From Rhizobium redzepovicii (GTDB taxonomy: Bacteria; Pseudomonadota; Alphaproteobacteria; Rhizobiales; Rhizobiaceae), in NCBI RefSeq assembly GCF_019793435.1, contig NZ_JAILYH010000024.1, positions 28,730 to 92,729 of the forward strand: a DNA stretch of 64,000 bases, written 5' to 3'. Of this stretch, positions 42,871 through 50,775 are shown one piece after another (the stretch's first letter is position 1; each line of letters starts with the position of its first letter). The notes under the pieces are model-generated. The model worked only from the letters and a program-made list of their open reading frames with translations, ran no database searches and had not been told where the DNA came from. The translations under genes were made by a program, and so were the position numbers.

Positions 42871-44313
42871 TCAGTCCTCACGAAATGCTCTGTTGAAACT
42901 GTCGAGAAGCGGTCTGACAGCGTAGAGCGCCACGCTGCTTTTGCCGGTTTCGATCAGTGTCTGTGCGGGCATGCCCGCGACCAGTTCGACATCACGCATT
43001 TTCGCCAGCCGCTCGTCCGTTACGCGGATTGTCGCGGCATAATAGGGTTGGCCGCTCTGCGTATCGGTGAGGCGGTCGGCTGACACATACTCGACCCGAC
43101 CTTTCAGCAGTGGAACGCGCCGCTGATTGTATGGAAGAAGGTGCACCTGCGCCTCCAGCCCCGCATGGACAAGATTGATGTCCTCCGGCCTGACATGGGC
43201 AGACACGATCAGGCGATCGGAGCGTGGCAGAAGATCGACGAGCGGTTCGCCCGCACCGATCACCCCGCCTGCTGTGTGGATGCGCAGGTTCATGATCGTT
43301 CCATCTTCGGGAGCCCGGATATCGGTCCTTGAAAGTTGGTCGTCGATCGCCCGCAAGCGCTCGCGCAATTGCATGATCCGGCTTTCCGTATCGCGCATGC
43401 CTTGGGCGACTTCGCTCAAGCGGTCGCTCTCAAGCTTTGCGAGATCGACCTGCGACTCGCTGATCACCTGGTAGGCGCGAGCGATCTGTGCCTCGACTTG
43501 GCCCTGCTGGCCGTCAAGATCTGCTTTTTCGCGCTCGAGGTTGAGAAGCCTGCTCCTTCGTTCCAGTCCCTTGGCAGTGAGGATCGTCACCTGATCCAGT
43601 TCTTCCTGCGAGATTGCGGCTCTGTCGGCCAGTGCCCCTTTCTGAGCACCAAGCCCGACGATTTCTTGCCGCACCTGCGCGATTTTTTCATTGCCGATCT
43701 GAATTTCCGCCTCCATGACCCGGCGGCGGGCCTCGAAGATTTTCTGTTGCCCGGTCAGAATCGCGCCGACCGAAGGATATTTGTCCATGGCTGCCCTGAG
43801 ATCGTCGGGATAGGCGACATGGTCGCCGCCCGTCTGCTCCGCAAGCAGCCGGGCGCGGCTTCCTTCGGCGTCCCAAAGCTGCCCTTGGATGCTGTCGCGC
43901 TCCGAGCGGGACTTGGTGTCGTCGAGTTCTATGACGATTTGCCCGGCCATCACCGTGTCGCCGTTCCTGACGAGGATCCGCCGCACAATTCCGCCTTCGA
44001 GATGTTGGATGGTCTTGCGGCTGGTCTCCGGCTCGATAACGCCGGATGCGACCGCAGCGCTGTGCAGCGGGGCCAGAGCCGACCAAATTCCCAATCCGAC
44101 GACAAAGACGAGGATCAGCAGGTTCCCCGTCCAGACGACGCCTCTGAGCACCGGCATGGGCGAAGGGGCGGCGGGTCCGCGCTGTTTCTGTTCGATCACC
44201 GGCGGATAGGCAGTCTGCCTGGCTGTCGCTGTCCATCCATGAGCGAAGCGCTGGCCCATCCTTGACGAATTCGAAAATTTCGCCGGCGGCGCGTCCAGTG
44301 GAACAAGGGTCAT
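42871..44313 (-). CDS. HlyD/PrsE-type membrane fusion protein of a type I secretion system
   Basis: A 480-residue adaptor. One transmembrane helix near residues 62-82 (NLLILVFVVGLGIWSA), a lipoyl half (SGVIEPETSRKTIQHLEGG), a long coiled-coil hairpin (about 150-300), then the second lipoyl/barrel part (RAPEDGTIMNLRIHTAGGVI) and the PrsE-type ending LLDSFNRAFRED. It bridges an inner-membrane ABC exporter to an outer-membrane TolC channel. No tolC is in the window, so it presumably uses one elsewhere. It starts 14 bases after the exporter gene stop. Confidence 0.9.
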   Translation of the reverse strand: MTLVPLDAPPAKFSNSSRMGQRFAHGWTATARQTAYPPVIEQKQRGPAAPSPMPVLRGVVWTGNLLILVFVVGLGIWSALAPLHSAAVASGVIEPETSRKTIQHLEGGIVRRILVRNGDTVMAGQIVIELDDTKSRSERDSIQGQLWDAEGSRARLLAEQTGGDHVAYPDDLRAAMDKYPSVGAILTGQQKIFEARRRVMEAEIQIGNEKIAQVRQEIVGLGAQKGALADRAAISQEELDQVTILTAKGLERRSRLLNLEREKADLDGQQGQVEAQIARAYQVISESQVDLAKLESDRLSEVAQGMRDTESRIMQLRERLRAIDDQLSRTDIRAPEDGTIMNLRIHTAGGVIGAGEPLVDLLPRSDRLIVSAHVRPEDINLVHAGLEAQVHLLPYNQRRVPLLKGRVEYVSADRLTDTQSGQPYYAATIRVTDERLAKMRDVELVAGMPAQTLIETGKSSVALYAVRPLLDSFNRAFRED

Positions 44314-44327
44314 GGCAGCATCCCTCC

Positions 44328-46043
44328 CTAGGTTCCCGTTCGAGCCGGTGGCTGAAGATAGGTTTCATAAATCCGCTCGCTGTCGCCGAAGGCAGCCACC
44401 GTTCCGTTGCGCATGATGGCAATCTTATTGGTGACCGGCAGGATCCCCATCCGGTGCGTTATGATAACGACGGTCATGCCCCTGGATCTCATCCGCTCGA
44501 TTGCCGTAAACAGCATGCGTTCGCCGTCATAATCCAGGCTCGAATTCGGATCGTCGAGAACGATAAGGGACGGATTTCCATAGGCGGCCCGTGCCAGCCC
44601 CAGCTGTTGGCGCTGAGCCCGAAGGAGCAGGTTTCCGCCTTCACCGATATCGGTCTCGTAGCCCTGCGGCAGTCGCATGATCGCGTCGTGCAATCCAACC
44701 AGCTTTGCGGCGTCGATCGCCTTGCCGGGATCTCCTCCGTCCAGCCGGCCGATCACATCCTTGATTGCTCCGCCGAAAAGCTCGATATCCTGCGGCAGGT
44801 ATCCGACGTGGCAGGTCCCCCCGCAAAGACGCAGAGCCGAGATATCGACCCCGCCCAGAAGAGCATATCCGCTCGTTGCCGGCACAACGCCTGCCATGAT
44901 GCGGCCCAGTGTCGATTTTCCCGATCCAGACGGACCGATGAGCGCAATGCAATCGCCAGGTGCCAGGCGCAATGTGATATCGGTCAATATCGGTCGATCG
45001 GCGAATGGCTTGATATAGCTGACATTATCGAGAACCAAGCCATTGGGTTCCGGCAGCGGCACCATGCGGGCATCGCATTCCGATGCAATTGCTATCAGCA
45101 TTCTGTTCAAGCGATTGAAGGCATTGCGCGCAAACATGAAGGAGCGCCATGCCCCTATTGCGCCCTCGATCGGTGCGAGCCCACGCCCGAGCAGCAGGCT
45201 CGCAACGAAGATGATTCCGGGACTGCCGCTGTTGACGAGCACCAGCCAGGTCGCCGATCCCATCATCAGGATCTGCGCCAATGTGCGGATCGATTTCGAG
45301 AAACCAAGGATGATCTCCGTGCGATGCATCGCGATGTCCTGGGCCCTTCTTGCCATTTCCGCATCGCGATAGACGATCAGCGCTGCACCGTCCTGCATGC
45401 CCATGGCCCGGATCACTTCGATGTTTTTCAGTGCGGTCGCAAATCGCAGATAGCTCCTCGAAAGGGCAAGATTGGCGTGAGCAAGCGGCGCTCGCGTCGC
45501 CAGTTCCGTCGCCAACGCAAACAGCAAGAGCGCAACTGCGCACAGAAGACCGATGGTTCCAAGCAGCGGGTGAACAAGAAAGAGCAGAAGCAGGAATACC
45601 GGCGCCCAGGGAACGTCGAATAAAAGCGAGCTGGCCGGTGAATCGAGGAACTGGCGCAATGCGGCGAGATCCCTGTAGCACTCTGAGGCGGCTCCCGTAT
45701 CGGCGCGAGCGGCATATTCGAACGATGCGGTAAGCACCATGGGCCGCAGCCTGTGGTCCAGCCAGCTGCCGATGCGCGAAAGAGCTGCCCTGCGCACGAT
45801 ATCGAGCGTCGACCCGACCAGCACGGCGATGGCGATGATCATCGTCAGCATCAGCAGCGTGTCGACGCTTCGGCTCGACAGGACCCTGTCGTAGATCTGC
45901 AGGAGATAGATGGAAGGCGTGAGAAGAAAGAGATTGTAGCCGCAGCTGTAAAGGAAGACCAACCCGAAGGCCCCGGCACAAGCCCGGAGCGCAACAACGA
46001 GCTGTGTCGGTGGTCGCGGCGGTTTTATGGAGATTGTTGTCAT
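44328..46043 (-). CDS. PrtD-type type I secretion ABC exporter with degenerate ATPase motifs
   Basis: A 571-residue fusion of a six-helix exporter domain (helices from about residue 20; GYNLFLLTPSIYLLQIYDRVL) and an ATPase domain. Walker A is LIGPSGSGKSTLGR (near 370), Q-loop GYLPQDIELF and H-loop VVIITHRMG, all standard. Two motifs depart from the family: the signature LSGGQ reads LLRAQ (in GGNLLLRAQRQQLGLARA), and Walker B reads LIVLDDPNSSLD, so the catalytic Glu is Asp. It should drive export of the Gly-rich proteins encoded alongside. Its ATPase may be slow, or need a partner subunit. The start is MTTISIKPPRP. Confidence 0.9.
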   Translation of the reverse strand: MTTISIKPPRPPTQLVVALRACAGAFGLVFLYSCGYNLFLLTPSIYLLQIYDRVLSSRSVDTLLMLTMIIAIAVLVGSTLDIVRRAALSRIGSWLDHRLRPMVLTASFEYAARADTGAASECYRDLAALRQFLDSPASSLLFDVPWAPVFLLLLFLVHPLLGTIGLLCAVALLLFALATELATRAPLAHANLALSRSYLRFATALKNIEVIRAMGMQDGAALIVYRDAEMARRAQDIAMHRTEIILGFSKSIRTLAQILMMGSATWLVLVNSGSPGIIFVASLLLGRGLAPIEGAIGAWRSFMFARNAFNRLNRMLIAIASECDARMVPLPEPNGLVLDNVSYIKPFADRPILTDITLRLAPGDCIALIGPSGSGKSTLGRIMAGVVPATSGYALLGGVDISALRLCGGTCHVGYLPQDIELFGGAIKDVIGRLDGGDPGKAIDAAKLVGLHDAIMRLPQGYETDIGEGGNLLLRAQRQQLGLARAAYGNPSLIVLDDPNSSLDYDGERMLFTAIERMRSRGMTVVIITHRMGILPVTNKIAIMRNGTVAAFGDSERIYETYLQPPARTGT

Positions 46044-46136
46044 TATCAGATCTCGCTGCACTTGATACTGACAAGAAGAGACTGCTTGCCCTGAGGACCG
46101 CCGGCCGAAACCAGCGGCCCTTGATGTCGTCTGAGT

Positions 46137-46712
46137 TCAGGAACCGAGATGGTCGACGTCGATATGGCCGAAGGCGTTGATGAAGTGATCGAGAGAATTG
46201 GTCACCGTCGTCGTTTCGGGATCCGTGTGGACCAATGCCGACGAGATATCGCCGCCATGCGCCATGTTTCCGTTGCCGCCGTTGCCGCCGACACCGGCGA
46301 GGATGGTGGCATGCTGATCGGCCATAAGCTGCGTATATTGTGTCGCGGTCGTTGCCGCAGCCACTGCAGCCGTGTCGCCGCCGCTTGAGTTTCCTTGACT
46401 GCCGTTCGAGTTGGAATCTCCGCCCGCGCCGCCGTCGCCGTGGTTCGAGATTTTCGCCAGGAAGCCGTTCTGGGCCTCGGTAAAGCCACCGGATCCACCA
46501 TGGCCGGCATCCCAATCGGCCGTCTGCCAAACGTGATCGCCGTTGTGCACATCGGTAGTGGCCCCATAGACCTTTTGCACGGGATCGACATATGCAACCG
46601 GGTTGTAGTTGATGTTGCCATCGTTGTGGCCATCACCACCGTTGCCGGCATTCGCGTCACCCGCATCCGGATGGCTGAGATGAATCGTGTCGGATATTTG
46701 TGGAATAGGCAT
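46137..46712 (-). CDS. Gly/Asn/His-rich protein, first gene of the T1SS operon, putative exported substrate
   Basis: A 191-residue protein without signal peptide or transmembrane helix, rich in Gly, Asp, Asn and His (NAGNGGDGHNDGN, GHGGSGGFTEAQNG). Near residues 125-152 it has a module ADQHATILAGVGGNGGNGN, strikingly like the repeat of the divergent 362-residue protein (for example FDQGTVQIAGMGGNGGGFN). It ends in an acidic-hydrophobic tail (DHFINAFGHIDVDHLGS) as expected for a C-terminal type I secretion signal. GAGGAG eight bases before ATG 46712 fixes the start. It precedes the exporter gene by 93 bases. I do not recognise a named family. Confidence 0.7.
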   Translation of the reverse strand: MPIPQISDTIHLSHPDAGDANAGNGGDGHNDGNINYNPVAYVDPVQKVYGATTDVHNGDHVWQTADWDAGHGGSGGFTEAQNGFLAKISNHGDGGAGGDSNSNGSQGNSSGGDTAAVAAATTATQYTQLMADQHATILAGVGGNGGNGNMAHGGDISSALVHTDPETTTVTNSLDHFINAFGHIDVDHLGS

Positions 46713-47189
46713 TGATGTCACTCCTCTACTTGGTTTCGTGCGTGTTGGTTTTTTACGGCGTCCCCCTGCGGCATGCGTTCCGGCATATCGCCACAGCCAA
46801 TACGACCGCGGAGGAATATTGCTCGCGATTTAAACTTTGAACTACCTAGATATTCGGAGACATTCCTTCGGATGTATACTTGATGTGGCGGAACGTTATT
46901 TGGATTGATGTTTGGTGATTTGGCGCAGGGCGGCATGCTCATGATCAAGTCTTCGACTTCGCCGAAGCGACGCCCGGAGCCTCTCATCCAAAGCCGATTG
47001 AGTGCTTGCAACGCGCACAGCGGGTGCTGCGGCCATGACACCCAAATGGCTAGAGAACTAGCCGAGTGGATGTAGACGAATTGCAGGCTCTGCTTTTCCG
47101 AGGTTCAGATGCACAATGCCTGAACAATTAAAGGCGGCATGGCGCCGCATGCTCGGTGGCCGTGCGGTCGACCGCGAATGGAGACGGTA
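46713..47189. promoter_or_regulatory. Divergent control region between the two Gly-rich genes
   Basis: 477 bases without a gene. It must drive both the leftward Gly-rich/T1SS operon and the rightward tandem-repeat gene. The middle (about 46800-46920) is AT-richer than the flanks, with stretches such as GCGATTTAAACTTTGAACTA. I see no clear palindrome shared with the downstream regulator region. The GGAGACGGTA before 47190 is the ribosome-binding site of the right-hand gene. Confidence 0.5.
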
Positions 47190-48278
47190 ATGGCGGAACC
47201 TCGTCCCTTATTGGAAGACCTGCCCAAGACGGGCACCGATCAACACCTCGCCGCCAATGTGGCTGCGGGGCATCTGGCACTAGTGCCGACCTGGCTTCCA
47301 TTGGATGTCGCTTCCGCGCCAACTCATACGTCAGCCGGCAGCGGTGGTGACGGGATAAGCGAAGGCGTGATCAGCAGCAATGCGTTGGCCGTCTTCATGC
47401 CGTCCAATGCGGCTATTGCGGGACCTCATTCGAGTGCCGACGCTTTCCAGGGCAACGATGCATCAATCAATCAGCATCCCACCGAAATGGCTGGGATCGG
47501 CGGGAATGGCGGAAGCGGCAATGTTGCCATCGGCAGCGGCGATGGCGCCACTCATGCCGGCACCGGGGGCAACGGGCTCTTCTATGGCGGGCTGGTCAGC
47601 ACCGAAGTCGCAGTCTTTGCGCCCGTCAATACCGCTGTGGCTGCCGGCCCAGGCGCGGAGGCTCACGCCGAGCAGTCGAACAACGCAATGTTCCTGCAGG
47701 GCGCAACCCAGATGGGTGGCATAGGCGGCTCGGGCGGAGACCATAATGTCGCGACCCATGGCTCGTCGATGAGCCCGGGAACTGCGTTGACATTGACCGG
47801 CGACTATTATGCCGGCCACGGCGGCGATGGATATTTCGTCGGCAGCATGGTCGACGTGAGCATCGCCATCTTCTCGCCGATCAACATCGCCATCGGCGCC
47901 GCAGGCGGCTCGGCGGAGGCTCATCAGACAAACAATGTGATTTTCGATCAGGGCACTGTGCAGATCGCAGGCATGGGCGGCAATGGCGGTGGCTTCAACC
48001 TGTCGTCGGACACGATTTTTACCGGCAACCATGCCGGTGGCGGTGGCGGCGACGGATCGTCGACCGGCGCCATGGTCGACGTCAATTTCGGCTATTTCCA
48101 TCCCATCAACATTGCCGTTCCCGCCGGTGGGACGGCGGACGCCCAACAGATCGATCATGTTCTCTATGATCAGCATGCGCTTCAGCTGGCCGGCATAGCG
48201 GGCCACGGCGGAGAGGGTAACCTCACGGACGCCCATTCGGCGCTCGTCGACGACATTCTGACTTTCATGCATAGCTAG
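47190..48278 (+). CDS. Gly-rich protein of four tandem modules, putative type I secreted protein
   Basis: A 362-residue protein with no signal peptide. After a 45-residue head it is four tandem modules at about 46-120, 121-205, 206-280 and 281-350. Each has the order AG.GGDG, a (S/V)xxVAVFxPxNxAIA-like strand, an Ala-rich turn, AxQxNN then QMAGIGGNGGxxN. The tail SALVDDILTFMHS is short and amphipathic, suiting a C-terminal secretion signal. There is no RTX GGxGxD nonapeptide. The ATG at 47190 has GGAGACGGTA upstream. A surface, matrix or adhesin role is inference; I cannot name the family. Confidence 0.7.
   Translation: MAEPRPLLEDLPKTGTDQHLAANVAAGHLALVPTWLPLDVASAPTHTSAGSGGDGISEGVISSNALAVFMPSNAAIAGPHSSADAFQGNDASINQHPTEMAGIGGNGGSGNVAIGSGDGATHAGTGGNGLFYGGLVSTEVAVFAPVNTAVAAGPGAEAHAEQSNNAMFLQGATQMGGIGGSGGDHNVATHGSSMSPGTALTLTGDYYAGHGGDGYFVGSMVDVSIAIFSPINIAIGAAGGSAEAHQTNNVIFDQGTVQIAGMGGNGGGFNLSSDTIFTGNHAGGGGGDGSSTGAMVDVNFGYFHPINIAVPAGGTADAQQIDHVLYDQHALQLAGIAGHGGEGNLTDAHSALVDDILTFMHS
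47325..48239 (+). repeat. Four in-frame tandem modules within the Gly-rich gene
   Basis: Modules at about 47325-47549, 47550-47804, 47805-48029 and 48030-48239 (75, 85, 75 and 70 codons). They are similar at protein level (PxNxAIA, QMAGIGGNGG) but clearly diverged at DNA level, so duplication is old and the repeats are held by selection on protein structure. Confidence 0.75.
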
Positions 48279-48919
48279 CGGGATAGACTCCCCGCTCGTA
48301 TTGCGCCGGCACAACTGCACGAGATTGTTCTCGGTGCCGTTTTTCAAGCCTTATGATTAATCGCTTTCTTCGCTCGGTTTCAACGGAGATACCGACCATT
48401 CCCCCATGACCTTATCGGCATAGTCGGCGCCTTCGCGATGCTGCCTGAGTGAAAAGCGATGCCGGCTGGTATTAATGCGTCATTGGAGCGCGGTTTTCAG
48501 TAATCAAAAAGGGTAGTCGCCGATCTCAGGCTTTTGTTGCTTCCGGCATTTGTCGTTTTTCTGTCGAGATTTGCAACTGTTTTGAATTGAGACAGATAAA
48601 TAACGCCGAACCGATCCGCACCTTGTTATGTAAGACAGCATTTTGCAGAATTGGACCGTAGCAGATCGGTTGGCTTTTCAACTCCTTTCAAAGCTTTGTT
48701 GACCTGCTTGCCGTACGTGAATTCGGCGAAGTCGGGAAAGTCTTCGGCGATAAGTCGAGCCATCGGCTAATGATGAACAAGCGCATCAATATGCTCTCAG
48801 AGAATAGTTATCTCTCATGGAAATCTTATAGGCTATAATAATTATCCTGAGAGATCAGACTATTGATAGTGGCAATACACTCGCTTTTTCTCATGACATG
48901 TCGCGAGAACAGGAATAGT
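48279..48919. other. AT-richer gene-free stretch before the LuxR-type gene
   Basis: 641 bases with no credible gene on either strand and visibly lower GC than the neighbours (for example TTATAGGCTATAATAATTATCC near 48828). Near its right end a broken inverted repeat, AATAGT-TA-TCTCTCA (48804-48817) and TGAGAGA-TCAG-ACTATT (48848-48864), flanks a TATAAT-like box (48833-48838). It probably holds the regulator's promoter and perhaps an autoregulatory site. The lower GC suggests foreign origin. Confidence 0.5.
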
Positions 48920-49693
48920 ATGAATGACTGTTGGGTTGCACATAATCTGGGGAGCACGCAGGTGTCCGACAGTGCTGGAACAAAGCGCCGGCGCAATGCA
49001 CCAACTGTGATCATTATTGAGCATTCTACACTGGCGCGCACAACCGTGGTGAAGCTACTTGAGCGGGAACTCGCGGGGTGGAACTTAATCGATTTGAGCT
49101 CGACCGAAAGTCTCGATCGGGCGCTTGGAGCCGAGGTGCGTTTGATCGCATTGGATCTGGCCGGCAGAGGTTTTGAGAGCGCCAGCCTGCGGGATGATCT
49201 CGCCGCGATTACCGCACGTTTTCCCGAGGTTCCTATCACGTTGCTCTCAAGTACGGATGACGCCATCATTGCCCGTCAGGCGCTGAAGATCGGCATCCGC
49301 GGCTTTTTCTCGACGTCCCTTCCCATCGACATTGCTCTTGCCGGTCTTCGCCTCGTCCTGGCAGGAGGAACATTTTTCCCACAGCTTCTGGGGGCAGTTA
49401 CAAACGGCTCAAACGAGCATAGCCCCGCCAGAAACGAGGCCGAAAAAAGCCTGGATGAGAGGACGCAATACTTGGCGCTTGCCGAGTTCACGCCCCGCGA
49501 AGCGGATGTCCTCGCAGAGTTGCAATCCGGCTGTTCAAATAAGGTCATTGCAGGAAAGCTCAATTTGTCGGGGCATACGGTGAAGATGCATCTGCAACAC
49601 ATCATGCGAAAGCTGCAGGCGCAGAACCGGACTGAAGTGGTTGCCCGCTTGATCCAAAGAGCCGCCAGCGGGCCTGACGCCTCGCCCAGTTAG
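48920..49693 (+). CDS. LuxR-type response regulator with degenerate receiver
   Basis: A 257-residue protein (start MNDCWVAHNL after AGGAAT). The N-terminal half is receiver-like: TVIIIEHSTLARTTVVKLL has Glu-His where the acidic pair is normal, the phospho-acceptor position is kept in LIALDLAGRG, and the conserved Lys of the last loop is missing (RGFFSTSLP). The C-terminal HTH is a clear LuxR/NarL type: FTPREADVLAELQSGCSNKVIAGKLNLSGHTVKMHLQHIMRKL (quoted as adjoining parts). It likely acts without standard phosphorylation. Its location suggests control of the Gly-rich/T1SS genes. Confidence 0.85.
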   Translation: MNDCWVAHNLGSTQVSDSAGTKRRRNAPTVIIIEHSTLARTTVVKLLERELAGWNLIDLSSTESLDRALGAEVRLIALDLAGRGFESASLRDDLAAITARFPEVPITLLSSTDDAIIARQALKIGIRGFFSTSLPIDIALAGLRLVLAGGTFFPQLLGAVTNGSNEHSPARNEAEKSLDERTQYLALAEFTPREADVLAELQSGCSNKVIAGKLNLSGHTVKMHLQHIMRKLQAQNRTEVVARLIQRAASGPDASPS

Positions 49694-49807
49694 GCCCAGC
49701 ACCACCCGCGCGGCCGTGTTCATGTCAGCTGGTTTTATATCGTGAATCCCTCATGGGAACCGCGAGTCCAGCCGGCCGTTACCTTTTGAGGAACGGAGGA
49801 TATGGAC

Positions 49808-50002
49808 ATGCGCAAGAAAAAGGCCATCGTCGAGGCGGCGCTCGAGTCCGAATATGAGCGCCAGCCGCTCGGGATCATGAATACGGAGCAAGCCCTCGAG
49901 CTTGAGGATGCCGACGGTCTTGTTTTCAGTCACCCGGATAAAGAGGCCGGGGTGACGGATCACTTTGTCGATCAGGAACAGTTGCGCCGATTGGTGCAGT
50001 AG
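49808..50002 (+). CDS. Small acidic hypothetical protein
   Basis: A 64-residue acidic protein (MRKKKAIVEAALESEYERQ start). GGAGG eight bases before ATG 49808 supports this start over the ATG two codons earlier. No membrane helix, signal or known domain. It lies at the right edge of the secretion-locus region and converges with the polyol operon. Function unknown. Confidence 0.55.
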   Translation: MRKKKAIVEAALESEYERQPLGIMNTEQALELEDADGLVFSHPDKEAGVTDHFVDQEQLRRLVQ

Positions 50003-50039
50003 ATCTTTGCGCGTTTGGAAAAACGCGCAGCTATCGATC

Positions 50040-50765
50040 TCAGGCAATCATATAACCGCCGTCCACCGGCATCGATATCCCGTTCACCATCGCCGCCTCA
50101 TCCGACAGCAGGAAGAGAACGACTTCGGCGACGTCGCTCGGCTCGGCGAAACGACCGACGGGGATGCGCTGCATCATCCCGGCGGCCTTCTCGGGGTCGC
50201 TCCAGGCCTTCACCGCCATTGGTGTCAGCGTCACCGTCGGGTGCACGCCGTTCGCGCGGATGCCGTGCGGGGCAAGCTCCTTCGCCATGACACGCGTCAA
50301 GCCATCCAGCCCGCCCTTCGATGCACAATAAGCTGCGTGGTCGGGGATCCCGACAAACGAGGCGACCGACGAGACGTTGACGATGGCGCCTTTGCGGCCC
50401 TCCTTGATCAGGAAGCGGGCATATTCCTGCGCCACGATCATCGGTGCACGTGTGTTGACCGCCACAAGCCGGTCGAATGCTTCGACTGTCGTCTCCAGGA
50501 ACGGCTGGAGTTCGGTGGTGCCGGCGCAATTGATCAGGAAATCCGCCGGCAGGGCCGCAATCGCCGCCTTCCTCGTCGCATCGGCGTCGGCGAGATCGAC
50601 CTCTATGGCGCGGCAACCCGCTTCCTCTCGCAGGGCGTCGACGTCGGCGGAACTGCGGGTGAGGGCAACGACATCAGCACCCCGTTCGACGAGCATCCGG
50701 GCAATTTCGCGTCCGATGCCCTTTCCCGCTCCGGTAACGATGACCGTCTTTCCATTGAAGTCCAT
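50040..50765 (-). CDS. L-xylulose reductase-like SDR (DCXR type), last gene of polyol ABC operon
   Basis: A 241-residue SDR. TGAGKGIGREIARML is the nucleotide motif; catalytic Ser and Tyr/Lys are in VNVSSVASF and AAYCASKGG; the end NGISMPVDGGYMIA and segment WSDPEKAAGMMQRIPVGRFAE match animal and bacterial dicarbonyl/L-xylulose reductases. These use NADPH to reduce ketoses or related carbonyls. Position at the end of a sugar-alcohol ABC operon (10 bases after the ATPase gene) makes polyol or ketose interconversion likely. Direction and substrate in vivo are unknown. Start ATG 50765 is favoured. Confidence 0.85.
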   Translation of the reverse strand: MDFNGKTVIVTGAGKGIGREIARMLVERGADVVALTRSSADVDALREEAGCRAIEVDLADADATRKAAIAALPADFLINCAGTTELQPFLETTVEAFDRLVAVNTRAPMIVAQEYARFLIKEGRKGAIVNVSSVASFVGIPDHAAYCASKGGLDGLTRVMAKELAPHGIRANGVHPTVTLTPMAVKAWSDPEKAAGMMQRIPVGRFAEPSDVAEVVLFLLSDEAAMVNGISMPVDGGYMIA

Positions 50766-50775
50766 GGTCGCCTCC

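Noticed and set aside
47325..48239. Gly-rich gene repeats as a CRISPR or DNA satellite array
   Set aside because: Units are 210-255 bases, in frame, and similar only at protein level. There are no constant short repeats or spacers.
46137..48278. RTX (GGxGxDxUx) calcium-binding repeats in the Gly-rich proteins
   Set aside because: Gly-Asn and Gly-Gly runs are present but the nine-residue spacing with Asp at position six is not maintained.
49690..49715. Copy of the tRNA-Phe 3' end as an island attachment site
   Set aside because: A short resemblance (CCCAGCACCAC) exists near 49695 but it does not extend into the T-arm sequence, so it is likely chance.
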